DNA from: Xestospongia muta
Taxonomy: Eukaryota > Porifera > Demospongiae > Haplosclerida > Petrosiidae
DNA length: 64,000 bases
Assembly: GCA_963693285.1 (NCBI GenBank)
Contig: OY848928.1
Location: 5,361,827 to 5,425,826, forward strand
Reading direction: 5' to 3'
The position numbers were made by a program, and so were the translations under genes. Below are positions 37,468 to 50,051 of this stretch, one piece after another. Every line of letters starts with the position of its first letter. The stretch's first letter is position 1. The notes below the pieces were generated by a model, which had not been told where the DNA came from, made no database searches, and saw only the letters and a list, made by a program, of their open reading frames with translations.

Positions 37468-39857
37468 TTACAAACGTGGTTTAGTTAGCGACCATTTGGT
37501 GTCACTCGGATCAATAGTAGACTCAACAACATCTGTGTAATAAAGATGAGGTATAGAAGAGAGAGAATCTTTGTAACAAAAGTGAGATAAGAAAATCTAG
37601 TTGAGTGTACAAATATTGTAACATGGGTAAAATCCACAGGTTAGAGTTCAAGACTCAGCTCAACAATGATATATATTTCTTACAACAACAAGAATGAATC
37701 AGAATACACACACAGTTGGGTTATATATAGCAAGATAATGGAATATTCTAGAAGCAATGATCACACAAATAAATAAACAATTTAGAGATGGTAATACATT
37801 ACAATATTATAGCAGTGACCTTTTATTTTATTAGTCAGAGTAATAAAGAGGAGGAAATTTAATTATTACAAGTTACCTTTAATAATTAATTGAGCACGTA
37901 ATTAATAACGTATTAAATATAACTTTAAATTAAGGAAATCATACTAGTACACACTCATACCACATATGGCTACTCCGTCATTAAATTTGACACACACACA
38001 CACACACACACACAAACATACTAGCTTGGTTCTCCTTGGACAACTTGTAAAGATGTAACATTACATTACTTGCAGCTGCTTTCCACAATGACTCTGGTAC
38101 ATCCTGACCAAAAAGGTGAGGTTCAAATAAACAACACACATAGACATACACACCTTGTATATAGCCTGTACTATTTCCATTGGTGTCAATGGGTGGTCTG
38201 ATTCTTTTAAAACTTGTACTATCTGCAACAAAAAACAATCACCATGGTGATTTTCAATGAATAATTAATAAGTTCACCTGTCTCTCTCTTGCTATTCTAT
38301 GTTCTATGTATCCAGTAATGGTTGCCATGGCATCATTTAATACAGGTCCATGACCAGGATAGATAGTACTAGGATTTAGTGACTTTAGTTTCTCCAATGA
38401 GTCCATGTAATCTTTTAAATCCGTAAATATCTATGACATCATTATGACATACAGAGGGGTAGGAATGAAATTTAAGTTGGAGGGGGGAGGGGGGAGGGGG
38501 GACTGACCATATATTTAGTTACATTATATTATTAAACATCAAAAATAACCAAAAAAATTAATTTGGCTGTCGTTAAAGGAAACAAACTCCTTAGCTATTT
38601 CTAATAAGTTTATGTTATCAGTAGTATAACCACTACAGTCAAGAGGTTATTGTGTACATAGTCTTGAGTGCAAACCAGAGGGGGCTAGCCCCCTGATTTT
38701 GAAATTGGTGGGGTTTCAGACCCCCTGCCCATCCTTTCCTACTCCTATGATGACATATTATGGATGTAATGATTAATACTGTTGCCCATAGCAACACAAA
38801 ACAAAACAAGCACCTACATGTGTATGTTTACAATTTCAAAGATATTATCAGTGATAATTTACAGAATTCATACCCACTGTTGTTAGGTGGAATGTATTGT
38901 AAGGAACCTTTGAACTATGAAATCCAAGGTGATCTCCTAATTAACTTTCCTGAGCACAATTTGTTCATAATTTTAAATGCTGTGTTGCCATTTTAAAAAT
39001 GCATTATGGCTGAGATCCAATCTTAATCAGCAAATGTCATTATGTATCAGAATGGCAATATAACATTTATATCACAATTTTTGCTTACAGCAGTTCCTTG
39101 TCCTAATATGCAGTCTCCACTAAAAATAGCATTTTCTTCTTCTAAATAAAAAGCAATGTGATCATCAGTGTGTCCAGGGGTAGCTATAACACGAAGAGCG
39201 GCACCCTCAGTATGGAGGATGTCACCATCAGATAAATACGAATAAGGATAAGGACAAGAGGTAATGGGATCTTCAAGAGATGACTGACGAGGAAATTTTG
39301 ATATAAGAGGTGGAGCTGATCCTAAGGCATGGAGATAATTTAAATGAAAACGGACACACCCACATTAATGTGAGCAAAAAGAAACTTGGCAATTATTAAA
39401 GCTACTTAAAATTATTTACATACCTAATGCTACTTGCATTTGACACACCTCCTTGACACCGCCAGTATGGTCTAAATGCCAATGTGTTATTAAAATATGT
39501 TGAATTCGTGCTTTTAATTTGGCCAGTGTCTCCTTTAACAAGTGCACATATTCTGGCTTGTTCTCTTGACCAGTATCAATAAGTATACGCCTTAAGAGAG
39601 AAGGGGAAAACCCTTTAATCATTTATGATAATGAATGGTTAATTGGATGTCCAATATTGAGTGAGGATCTTGCTAAGTATTCAACCATCATATGTATGTA
39701 CTTACTGTGTCCCTGTCCCTACCAAATATGTATTGGTTCCTTGGAGTGTAAAATTACCAGGATTGAGACCGAGAACTCTAACAACACGAGATGACAACTG
39801 TTCTACCTCTGGTAGAGAAATCAAGTTTAGTGATGAATTTAATCGTCCAGCAGCCAT
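37468..39857 (-). CDS. LACTB2: Metallo-beta-lactamase-fold endoribonuclease, LACTB2-like
   Basis: MBL-fold single-strand endoribonuclease, mitochondrial in mammals. The start at 39857 gives [39 protein letters not shown] and [16 protein letters not shown] are family hallmarks. Zinc-binding residues are seen in [27 protein letters not shown] and IYPGHGPVL. The C-terminal helical part has [37 protein letters not shown] and a last exon ending [11 protein letters not shown], with TAA at 37468-37470. A hAT-like MITE sits about 20 bp upstream of one 3' splice site. Just upstream of the start lies the repeat-rich spacer. Confidence 0.92.
37987..38013. repeat. (CA)n microsatellite by a LACTB2 exon
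   Basis: Thirteen CA units on the plus strand directly downstream, in gene sense, of the exon ending KENQA. Confidence 0.85.
38452..38749. mobile_element. hAT-like MITE with 8-bp target duplication
   Basis: A 298-bp segment in a LACTB2 intron is flanked by identical 8-bp sequences ATGACATA (38444-38451 and 38750-38757). Its ends form an imperfect terminal inverted repeat: CAGAGGGGTAGGAATG on the left and, reverse complemented, CATAGGAGTAGGAAAG on the right (13 of 16 match). An 8-bp target duplication with ends starting CA(G) is typical of hAT transposons. There is no coding capacity, so it is a non-autonomous element. Inside are a run of G tracts (about 38480-38502) and a 14-bp perfect palindrome ggggg-ctag-ccccc. 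Confidence 0.7.
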
Positions 39858-40324
39858 TTACAGCGAGCACTTTATAAATTTATTAAGTATTTTTAAACTA
39901 GCACAAAATTAACTGGCAATTTAGGAATTGAATTAAAAATATCTTTCAAATAAACTCGATAATAATACTTTAAAAAAGATTACAGTGAAATGAATATGGC
40001 GTACAAGATAAAAAAAGTTTTGAGTTAGTAGCTAAGCCAGTCAGATATCTGGTACACTGATATTTGAATGAGAGAGAAGACATGTGAATTAAAAACAGCT
40101 TACTTTTTAAAAAATCCTTGCTGAACTTCATCTGGTAGAGAGCTGTGTGGAGTCTTTTGGTCCAATGAAGATACTGTATATATATAATCAGACAATTTAG
40201 GTTCACAATAAAGTTATCTGATATTTCCAAATATAGACTTGTGAAACATTGGGGTCCTGTAGAAAGACATTGTCTGTTTACTGCAGTCCTTGCTCGGTCA
40301 TAGAGTTCTTTCTTGAGACTATAA

Positions 40325-41290
40325 GAACTTACTTGTTTAATGGAATCAATCCTTGATCAATAGTAGAGCTCTTAATGAAACTAGAAAATAGTGTTAAGAA
40401 CTTATCTGTTTAATGGAGTCAACCCTTGATCAATAGCAGAGTTCTCTTGAGACTACAAAATAGTAATAAGAACTTAACTGTTTAATGGAGTCAATCCGTG
40501 ATCAATAGTAGACCTCTTCATGAAACTAGAAAATAGTGTTAAGAACTTATCTGTTTAATGGAGTCAATCCTTGAGTTCTCATGAGACTAGAAAATAGTGT
40601 TAAGAACTTATCTTTTTAATGGAATCAATCCTTGATCAATAATAGAGTTCTTCTTGAGACTAGAAAATAGTGTTAAGAACTTAACTATTTAATGGAATCA
40701 ATCCGTGATCAATAGTAGAGTTCTTCTTGAGATTAGAAAATAGTGTAAAGAACTTAACTGTTTAATGGAGTCAATCCTTGATCAATAGCAGAGTTCTCTT
40801 GAGACTACAAAATAGTAATAAGAACTTAACTGTTTAATGGAGTCAATCCGTGATCAATAGTAGAGCTCTTCATGAAACTAGAAAATAGTGTTAAGAACTT
40901 ATCTGTTTAATGGAGTCAATCCGTGATCAATAGTAGAGTTCTTCTTGAGATTAGAAAATAGTGTAAAGAACTTAACTGTTTAATGGAGTCAATCCTTGAG
41001 TTCTCATGAGACTAGAAAATAGTGTTAAGAACTTATCTTTTTAATGGAATCAATCCGTGATCAATAGTAGAGTTCTTCTTGAGATTAGAAAATAGTGTAA
41101 AGAACTTAACTGTTTAATGGAGTCAATCCTTGAGTTCTCTTGAGACTAGAAAATAGTGTTAAGAACTTATCTGTTTAATGGAGTCAATCCTTGATCAATA
41201 GCAGAGTTCTCTTGAGACTAGAAAATAGTGTTAAGAACTTATCTGTTTAATGGAGTCCTTCATTGTTAGTGTAGGTTTTTTTCTTGACAC
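40325..41290. repeat. Tandem array, about 72-bp unit, 14 copies
   Basis: Fourteen units share agaactta..tgtttaatgga, then gtcaatccttgatcaat and a tagaaaatagtg end. Full units are about 72 bp. Several lack the tgatcaatagcaga part and are about 60 bp. The short variant recurs with the same neighbours, so higher-order units have also been copied. Confidence 0.95.
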
Positions 41291-41784
41291 TAGAAAATAG
41301 TGTAAATATTTTCTTGATCCAAAGTGACAAAGTACAATAGAATATCATCTGATAATACTGACAAAATAAAATTACACTAACTTACTTCTTAACAAACCTG
41401 TATCCACATACATATACAGAGAATGAACAAAGCTTGAACATAAGCTAAACATGAAAGGCCCGAAGATTGAGGCTTTTGACAAAACATTATAAAAAAATGG
41501 AGTAACATGCAAAATATAAAACTCTTTAAAATGAAAGTTTAAACTTTTTGATCACAGAAGTTTCAAGAATTCAAAAAAGCTGAAAAAAAAAGAAAAAAAT
41601 TAAGCTGTCTTTATGAGGCCAGATGTCAATCATGAGAAGCAATCTTCAAAAACAGGCTGGATTTGAAGGAAAATGACACATACACAATCCGTTTTAAAAG
41701 CCCGAAGCAAAAATGATGTCCACTTTCTATATATAAAAATATATGTAATGCTACACTAACGCTAACGTGCAAGCTAGTTTTAAA

Positions 41785-41945
41785 TGCCCGAAGTCAATGA
41801 TAATGTTAAACTGTCTTTAAATGCCCGAGGTCTAGGATAATTTTAAACTGTCTTTAAATGCTCGAGGTCAATGATAATTTTAAACTGTCTTTAAATGCCC
41901 GAGGTCAATGATAATGTTAAACTGTCTTTAAATGCCATACCTTAT
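41785..41945. repeat. 37-bp tandem array, 4-5 copies
   Basis: Units of aaatgcccgaggtcaatgat plus aattttaaactgtcttt, diverged slightly between copies. Confidence 0.9.
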
Positions 41946-42279
41946 TCAATAGTGAAATAACTGCCCACATTTAATCATAGCAATAGAGAAGCAATTTCAG
42001 TAAAGCTTGCATTGAAGAAACTCTCGAAGCTAATGCTTGCAGTGCAATGCAATGCAGCAACAACAATATACAGAGTAATAGAAACTAGTCCTCATGTACT
42101 ACAGGTACACACAGGTGTCACTAGTTTCTGCAATACATTATATATTAGGACTTCCATCTCCTTATAATGAACTGTATTAGTGTCTAGTTCTGTTATAGAA
42201 TGTAGTAGTACAGTTACTGTCACATAGCGTACAGTTACTAAACAAAAATAGACAAGGTAACTCACAGTTTTGAAGGAAG

Positions 42280-42332
42280 ACAAGCAAGACAAGACAAGAC
42301 AAGACAAGCAACAACAACAACAACAACAAAAA
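42280..42332. repeat. CAAGA and CAA simple repeats
   Basis: gacaagacaagacaag followed directly by (caa)n. Confidence 0.9.
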
Positions 42333-43455
42333 TAATAATACAAAGGTGTGTGTGGACATAATACACCCAGTAAAAGCTGGGGAAAAACTAGACCCAGTAA
42401 AAGCTGGGTAAAAATGTAGATGGGCCACAAAAAACTAGTCTACATGCTCAAAATGTATCAATTATCTAGACCTAACAAAACCAGGAGCACATGATACCTT
42501 GTCGATCATGCACTCCTATCAAAAACTAAATGACCCAGTCTATAAAAACTAAGTGGTGGCCCAGTCTACAAAAACTAGATGGCCCAGATACCGTCAGGTC
42601 AAAGCCAAGCTGTGGGCCAGAAATGATTCTCTACCGAAGCGAACACACAGTGATAACCCAACTAGACACAAACAAATCCCTTAGATACAGCGATGTATCA
42701 ACAAATGGACTTGTTACAGAACATAGGGAGATGGAAGTCTATATTGTCATGAACCGTTAACATGCAAGTCTTCACTTTAGTCCATCATATGTCGTCCATC
42801 ATGCAACTATTCAATACATGAGACAGTGTACACTACATACATGAACAGACTTACAGTCTTACAGATTATACATAACATCCAAGGAATATGTCCCTCAATA
42901 TTTGAGAACCACCTATACACAACATCAATAGAGACAACTGACATAGTTTAGTGGACAGCAATTTGTGTTTTTCTGTATATAGAAAAGAACAAATAAATGC
43001 AGGAAGGAATGATAGTCTGGGTTGAAAGGAGTACAGACAGCTAATGATTATAATATATAAGATGATATTTTACAGGTTTTAGGACATAAATTCTTAAGGT
43101 GACTTTAAGGCTAACACTTGGAATATGACTCTTAAAACTAAACAGACATTAGGGTATGTTTGGTCCCTAAGTGAACTAAAATCACAAAATCTAGTGGCTC
43201 ACTGAGTTTAAATGCACACAATTATGTGTTATCTCTTTGGAATGCAACAATTAGCTTTATCTAATGAAGGGGCTAGCTGTTTAACAATGTTCTAGACTAT
43301 TGTTAAATACTTACTTTTGCTGTGTCAGTCCTGGACATTTTAATTCACAACAGGAGAACATACTCATGGTAGTTATCTGGGAGTCCTCACATAAATTAAA
43401 TTGACTATGGTCTCAGTTCAACAACAATATCCTCTCAATGTTATGTCAACAACTG

Positions 43456-43856
43456 TTAACAAGACTCCATTAGCTGTATTAGCAACAATTTGTGAGCACC
43501 AGCAACTTTGAGTATGAAGTCCTATGAAATGAAAAGAAACATTTGTGAAATAGTGAACAGAATTAAAAGTGAATTGCCTGCAGAAAATTCTAATAAACTG
43601 TTAATCGTGCTGCTTTTTGGATGGAGTATGTCATATGTCTAATGTAGAGTATGTAATTGATATTTACCTGTATATCTCCAGTCAGTAGTTCTGAAAGGAC
43701 TAATGTTGATAGAACTGCTAAGTATATAGTTCTTCTCAAGGTCCTAATGCTCGCCAGCTCTTCAGACTCCAGTCGTACAAACGAGTTAGTACTGCAGACT
43801 TGATGATTTTTATACACGTTTTTCCCGGGTTTTACACTGAGCATGCGCAGTAACAT
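43456..43856 (-). CDS. Possible two-exon small membrane protein
   Basis: Tentative. An exon from 43856 reads MLLRMLSVKPGKNVYKNHQV, then SFVRLESEELASIRTLRRTI and a hydrophobic YLAVLSTLVLSELLTGDIQ, ending at a good donor (CAG|gtaaat). A candidate second exon (ttcatag|GAC) adds DFILKVAGAHKLLLIQLMES and ends in TAA at 43456-43458. The product would be about 84 aa with one membrane helix. An NRF1-like GCATGCGCA overlaps the first codons, so this stretch may instead be the promoter of an unseen or non-coding transcript. Confidence 0.3.
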
Positions 43857-44584
43857 ATCTAACTTGTCTTACCTAACTGAGTAACCGGTTTTAGCAGTAT
43901 CTGGATTGTTTTTAGGGAACAATATGGAGTATGATAAGACAATGCATAGAGTTATCAGTAAATAAAGCATTCTGATTGGTCAGTGGAATCATGTGCAAAT
44001 AACCCAATTTCCCGCTTTTTTGTTAATTGAATATTACTCTAATTTCATTCCAAATTATTAAACCATTTAGGCTGACCTTGATATGTTTAATAAGACACTT
44101 TTACTGACATCCACGGATTGATACACTTAGCTTAATAACAGTAATACTGCTGGTATGATGGTGGCTGAGATTATCATTATAATTCCAATAATATAAATAC
44201 TGAACTATCAAATAGCTTGACACATGATGTAGGATAATACATAACTTTTTAATCCTGCTGAAACACGGATCCTAATTTACTGAAATTGCAGAGTTAGTAT
44301 TAAATCCTGGAATTATAGAATCCACCATTATGTACTTAGTCTGGCGTTACCACCTGCTAATAAAGGGACAACGACTCCAGACTTTTATGTACTATAATGT
44401 ATGCATTGGAATTATATTAAGCCACGAATAAGCATAAATGTTAGAGTGAAGTATTACTCTAATACATAGCTATTGGAGTATTATAATAACAATATGATAA
44501 GTAAAGTTTTAATTACTTAGCCACACCTACTGCTTTAAAATTATTGGGCAACCGAGAAAAAATTTGTTTCATTAAGAAAGTAAG
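43857..44584. other. Intergenic, nothing recognised
   Basis: AT-rich sequence between the tentative small gene and the RRM gene. No open exon chain, repeats or RNA gene seen. Confidence 0.5.
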
Positions 44585-47480
44585 ATGTCTCGTTTTGAGA
44601 GTGAGAGAGATCCAGATGAAATACAAGAACAGCTGTCTATTATCGCCAATCCAACTGTCTCGAATGATTCAGTAACAACTGCTTTACCATTTGGTGAGGG
44701 ATACGAGCAGAGAGACACAAAACATGCCGATAAATCTCACAAAGAAGAAACTCGTTATCAACCCTATTCAACCACTGCGCCTCCTCAATCTTCAACTTCT
44801 GTAAGTGCTAGTGAGAGAGAGACAGCTAAACTAGAGGAAAATATGGCTAAAACATCACCTGGATATAAAGTTTTTGTGGCAAACCTAGCCTTTTCTGTGA
44901 CTGCAAGATCACTTGAGGACCACATGGCCCGAGGCAAGTTGTGAAATATCTGATTACTATCTACTATCTATATCATAGCTGGCTCTGTTTTGAATTGTAT
45001 TATATTCAAGCACCCAAATGGATCATCACGGGTAGGTATTATACTGACATTATCATGTGTAGATTATTGTATCTTCTCTCTCTCTCCTCCTCCTCCTCCG
45101 CCTTCTTTTAGGGAATGGGGTGAGTTGACGCCATACATCGTAGCTAGAGTAAGGTGTTATTGTAATTATTCTCTTTCTCCTTATATGGAATTGGATGGAT
45201 GATTTGATGATGTCATGCTGGATGGAACTGATCATGTGATTGTCACATGATGTATGTAACATTGTTGGTGCTGGCATGACTGGTTGGTAATGGATCTCGA
45301 TGATTGATGGAACAATTTGTCATATGAATATCACATGACCTGTCATGGATGGTCAATACTGCTCTGAATTGATGTATACATTGAAATGTCATATGATTGT
45401 CATGTGATGATGGTGGATTGATGTGATGGATGAAGGATTTGTGAATATCGTGACCCAGAGAGTGTGGAAAGAGCAATAGTGGATATGAAAGACACAGAAC
45501 TGGAAGGAAGAAGGATATTTGTCAGGAAGGTGATGTAGGGACATATAACTATGAAAACTTATGAGGATGAATTAGCTTATATTCTTAATAACTCATTTAT
45601 TGTTATTTTATCTCTAGTATGTTCAACAGAGTATGGACGAAGAACAACGTACTAAGGCTGGTATCATGACACTAAATCGGCCTAATGATCGACCCCGCCC
45701 ACCAGCTAATGCAGCTGCTACAGTCTACGTTAATAATGTAGGTAATGGTGATTCAGTTGTTATTTTATTTTTCCACTGTAGTTAGATTATTCGTGTACTT
45801 GGCAACAACTGAAGGATGTATTTAAGGCTGCTGGTTAGTTTGGAATTTCTCTGTGTAGTGTGTTGATCTTTCCCTCTCCCTAGGAAAGATAGTTTACTGT
45901 GAAATACAAATTGATAAATCTGGTCGTTCTAAAGGTATGGGATCTGTTCAATTTGAGCGACCCATTGAAGCTCTTAACGCCATTGGTAATATACACTTAA
46001 TAATTATAAGTCTTTACACTTAATGATCATAGCATTATTTCATGGACAAATGATGTTTAATCGTGCCCTTATGGTCAGGATGGTAAGATAACTTCTCTTT
46101 GTAAATTCTATTTCTTTTACTCTCATAGGATAATCGTTCTCCTATTAAACCAGATCCCATGACTGTCAAACAAGTTATGGGAGGAGGTATGTCTGTTGGA
46201 GCAGCTGCTGCAGCTCATGTTTATTCTGGAATGATGGGATTGCCAGGTATACTAGAATATACTGGAATATACTGAAACATCGTTTATTGTTATTGCTCAG
46301 CTTATAACACTGGTGGGAATTTAATGGGTTTATCAGCAACCCTCGGACTCAGTCCCGAACTGCTCCAGAGTTTAGGAGTGAGGACAGATCAAGGAGTAGA
46401 TTGTGAGTACATATCTATTATAATTATTAGTCCCTTCTCTCACCTCTCACTAGATGGCAACAAGTATTACTCAACAGCAGTTCATAGTAACTATGGTTAC
46501 GGCTATAGCAACCAGTCATCATCATACCAATATCCATCATCCAATACTGTTTCTCAATACACTCCTCCCTATAACTCCTCCCACTACTCTTCAACCGCTA
46601 ATCAGCCTCCATCTTCAACTGGTGCTCAGCCAACTGCTAATCCGTCCTTGTCAGGCTCTTCTACCTCAGATAATACTTATACTACCTCTTATCAACAAGC
46701 ATCTCAAGAATAGTAAGATGTCTGTCATGTGAATGTCACATGACATGTACAAGCTGTCATACACTTACACTATATAGTAAATCACAGTATTGTCTATATG
46801 TTAGTTATCACATGATAGTCATGTGATCTTTATTATTCTAGTAGTACCAGTACTACTACTACTGCTGCTGCTGTAACTACTACGACTGTTGCTGCTGCTG
46901 GTGGCGGCGGCAGTGGCAATACTCCTCACTATTCTACTCAGGCACACACTTATGATCAACAGCATCAATTACATCAACAACAACAACATCAGCTGGAACA
47001 GCAACAACAACAAATATGGCAACAACAAAGTTTTCTTTATAGTTCAGCACCATCTTCATTTGGAAGGAGAATTGTTGTAAGAAATGTAAGTGAAAAGCCG
47101 GATGAGTAGAGAGATGGATTCAAAAGGGTTTAGTTAGAATTGTTTCTTTGTGTAGCTTAACTTCAGAACGGCATGGCAGAAGCTAAAAGATTTATTCAGA
47201 GGAGCAGGTACAATGACAGTCATGTGATGATCATATGACTATCATGTGCAGGTAATGTCCAGTTTGTAGACATAATGCAGGGATCTGATGGACGTCCTAA
47301 TGGTAGTGCTTATATTTTATTTGACAGACCAGAGTCTGCCTCTAATGCCGTTAGTAAGTTTAATGTATTGATACGTGACATGTCTTTTGACTTGTTTTTT
47401 TGTTTATAGCATTGTTTCATAATAGCGAATTAGATGGTCGGAAGATTGAAGTACAGCTGGACAGAATGGGAGATTTTTAA
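44585..47480 (+). CDS. Three-RRM RNA-binding protein, hnRNP M / MYEF2-like
   Basis: Probable nuclear pre-mRNA-binding protein. The start at 44585 gives MSRFESERDPDEIQEQLSII. RRM1 begins YKVFVANLAFSVTARSLEDH and needs an 8-nt microexon to complete its RNP1 (SSRGMGICEYR). RRM2 has TVYVNNLDYSCTWQQLKDVF and GRSKGMGSVQFERP. A low-complexity linker follows, rich in Ser/Tyr/Thr, with Ala, Gly and Gln runs, prion-like. RRM3 is C-terminal (RRIVVRNLNFRTAWQKLKDL, ending EVQLDRMGDF). Order, spacing and RRM sequences resemble hnRNP M and MYEF2, though other multi-RRM families cannot be excluded. The first intron (44934-44978) is GC-AG. Confidence 0.85.
45112..45119 (+). other. 8-nt microexon of the RRM gene
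   Basis: GGAATGGG lies between a strong polypyrimidine tract ending ttttag and a consensus donor gtgagt. It joins CGG to G-ATT-TGT to read R-G-M-G-I-C-E-Y, a proper RNP1. Skipping it gives CGG-GAT-TTG-TGA, an immediate stop. Confidence 0.8.
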
Positions 47481-47828
47481 TACAACAATGTATTATTTGC
47501 TATTAAATCATGCAATAAATGTCTTCCTACATATTTATTATTCATACTAAGTGGGTGTGGTCCAAAGTTACCTCTCACGTGATGTCGTAAACAGAGTTGT
47601 GTGTGGTCTACTTAATTCTCTAGTTCAGTGCTGTCAACACTTGCTCTTTATAAACAGTCTTTCTGGATGACACAGGATAACTCCGTGTAAAGATCTCCTT
47701 AGTATCAAGTCTAAATACTGATATAATATATATATATATCTTCTACCTTTTGCTCTAGTAGATAAACTTCCAATATATATTACATAATCTTCATTGGTTA
47801 GAGCCAACAAACCACTTACTCCCAAAAG
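47481..47828. other. Intergenic region before the Kelch-like gene
   Basis: It contains a CACGTG E-box (in ctcacgtgatg near 47577) and probably the Kelch gene promoter. Nothing else is recognised. Confidence 0.4.
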
Positions 47829-50051
47829 ATGGCAAGTAATCAACAAGACATTACACAGCGAACACCACCAGATCATGTGACCACATCTCGACTCTTTCAA
47901 ATGAAGGAACATTGTAGTAACTCATTTGCAGTAATGAACCAATTACGTAGAGAAAACCAGCTCTTAGATGTAAGATTTCGTATCAATGAGCAATGTTTTA
48001 CAGCTCATCGTGTAGTGCTGGCCAGTTGTAGTCCGTACCTACGTGCTATGTTTACATGTGGTATGAAAGAGAGTACCCAAGAAGAGATAGAGCTACGAGA
48101 TATAGAGCCATTGGCTATGGAACTGTTAATTGAGTTTGCGTATACGGGAGAGATTGAAGTGACAACAGACAATGTTCAAGATCTTTTACCTGCAGCTGGT
48201 ATTTTACAATTAAGAGATTTGAAAATTGCCTGTTGTGAGTTTCTCAGTGACCACATGGATGTTACAAATTGTATCGGTATTAAACAATTTGCTGATATGC
48301 ATTCTTGTCCGGATTTGGTAAAGAAAGCTAATCGGTTTATAATACGTAAATTTGCCGATGTTGTTAAAACAGATGAGTTCTTGGAAGTACCTCATCATGT
48401 TCTCTGTGAACTGTTACGAAATGATCATTTACATGTCGAAAACGAAATGCAAGTCTTCAATGCTTTCCTAAGATGGGCCGATCACGACCTAGACAGACGA
48501 GCGCCCTTTGCTTATGACCTCTTGGACTGTATTCGCATACCACTTCTTCCTAAAGAACATTGGGAACATGTTTTTAATTCACATCGGTTATTTCAGGTAT
48601 TTCACAGCTGCTTTTGTATCTGTCTGTAAAGGGTTTATTTAAAGGGTTAATAATAAACACGTATCTTCGTCTTTGTTTAGATCAGTAGAGAATGCCATGC
48701 TTATCTACGCGGTTATTTGATGGGACTTGATTTTAACAGGTTAATGGTCAAGCCACGTTCACCAATTGAGACCATTTATACTGTTGGAGGACGTAATAGC
48801 CAGAGATGTCTGTGTACTGCTGAAAGGTTTGTACCAGAAGAAGATAGATGGGAGGAGTTACCACCAATGAAACAAGTGAGTAGGCGTGTGTGCCTATCAA
48901 GCAATAAATTCTCAGTTATGGGGATGACCCTTTAATTTGATCCTTTTAATTAAGCATTGCTAAGATGTTATATTTTTATTTCTCCTTCTTCTTAATTAAG
49001 GTGAGAACTGCTGTCTCAGTTGGTGCTATTGATGGGCGTTTGTATGCAGTGGGTGGAGAATGTGAGACCAAGTTCTCACACGAGGGAACACTTTACCTTA
49101 ATTCTGTGGAGTATTATGATCCTATACAAAACAATTGGACTCATGTAGCTGAAATGAGATGTGCACGGTCTTTTGCAGCTGTAGCTATTTTGAATGGTAT
49201 GTTTAATTTTATAGCAATACAGGCTCAAACCTGTACTCTTAGTCTCTTGACTCAAACCTATACTTTTAGTTTCTTAGACTCAAACCTATTCTCTTAGACT
49301 CAAACCTGTACTCTTAGTATCTTGTCTCAAACCTATACTTTTGACTTAAAACCCATAGTCTTTTCACTAGACAGTCAAACATACACTCTCATTGTTACAG
49401 ACTCAAATCTGTACTTTTAGACTCAAACCTATACATTTACAATTACAAAGTAGGTCTTAATCTATTATTTCTCTATTGACAGGTAGACTATATGTTATTG
49501 GTGGTGAAACAACACAATATTGTTATAAGTCGGTAGAATCATATGACCCAGAGACCGACACCTGGTCAGCTGTACCTGAAATGCACGCAGCTCGATCAGG
49601 AGCTGGAGCAGCATCACTGTGTGGTCGTATATACGTAGTAGGTGGTCAAGATCGTGCTGTACATTACTCTTCAATGGAATGTTATGATCCTAATGATAGG
49701 AGATGGTACATGTGTCCCAGTATGAAACATCCAAGATCTGGTGTAGCTACCGCTGTACACGGACGCTATCTGTATGCTATAGGAGGTCGTGATCGTCACA
49801 GACAAGCCTATTATGATATTGTTGAACGTTATAATGTTGACACACAAGTATGGGAGACGTTTCATAGGTTAACTCACTCGAGGGCGTGGCCTTCTGCTAC
49901 TGTATTTAAAGGTCAAGTTTATGTCACTGGAGGTTATGATGGCCAATTGAGATTGAAAAGTGTAGAAAAATATGATGAAGAGGAACAGAAATGGAAACGA
50001 AGTGGAGATATGATTGAATTTAGAGCAGGGTGTGGCTCTGCTGTATTATAG
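47829..50051 (+). CDS. Kelch-like BTB-BACK-Kelch protein
   Basis: Likely substrate adaptor of a Cullin-3 ubiquitin ligase. The start at 47829 gives MASNQQDITQRTPPDHVTTS. BTB domain at about residues 35-145 (LLDVRFRINEQCFTAHRVVL, FTCGMKEST), BACK at about 150-255 (NCIGIKQFADMHSCPDLVKK), then six Kelch repeats, each with a GG doublet and downstream Tyr/Trp: IYTVGGRNSQ, RLYAVGGECE, RLYVIGGETT, RIYVVGGQDR, YLYAIGGRDR, VYVTGGYDG. It ends RAGCGSAVL. Four coding exons; the third intron holds a minisatellite. The exact KLHL orthology is not decided. Confidence 0.92.
49215..49440. repeat. Minisatellite, about 25-30 bp, Kelch-gene intron
   Basis: Degenerate copies of actcaaacctatacttttag with variable tails such as tctcttg fill the intron between the second and third Kelch-repeat exons. 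Confidence 0.85.

Larger units (their letters stand above)
39858..43455. other. Repeat-rich spacer without a supported gene
   Basis: No exon chain that I can support. It holds a 14-copy array (40325-41290), a 37-bp array (41785-41940), short CAAGA and CAA repeats (42280-42332), and two small families of CCCAG-containing direct repeats (42362-42600). The rest is AT-rich unique sequence. Confidence 0.6.

Noticed and set aside
40325..41290. CRISPR-like or coding repeat array
   Set aside because: No spacers of constant length, units adjoin directly, stops in all frames; a satellite.
42092..42430. Minus-strand Leu/Cys-rich open frames
   Set aside because: Derived from CAAGA and CAA simple repeats; two overlapping frames are open and neither has splice support.
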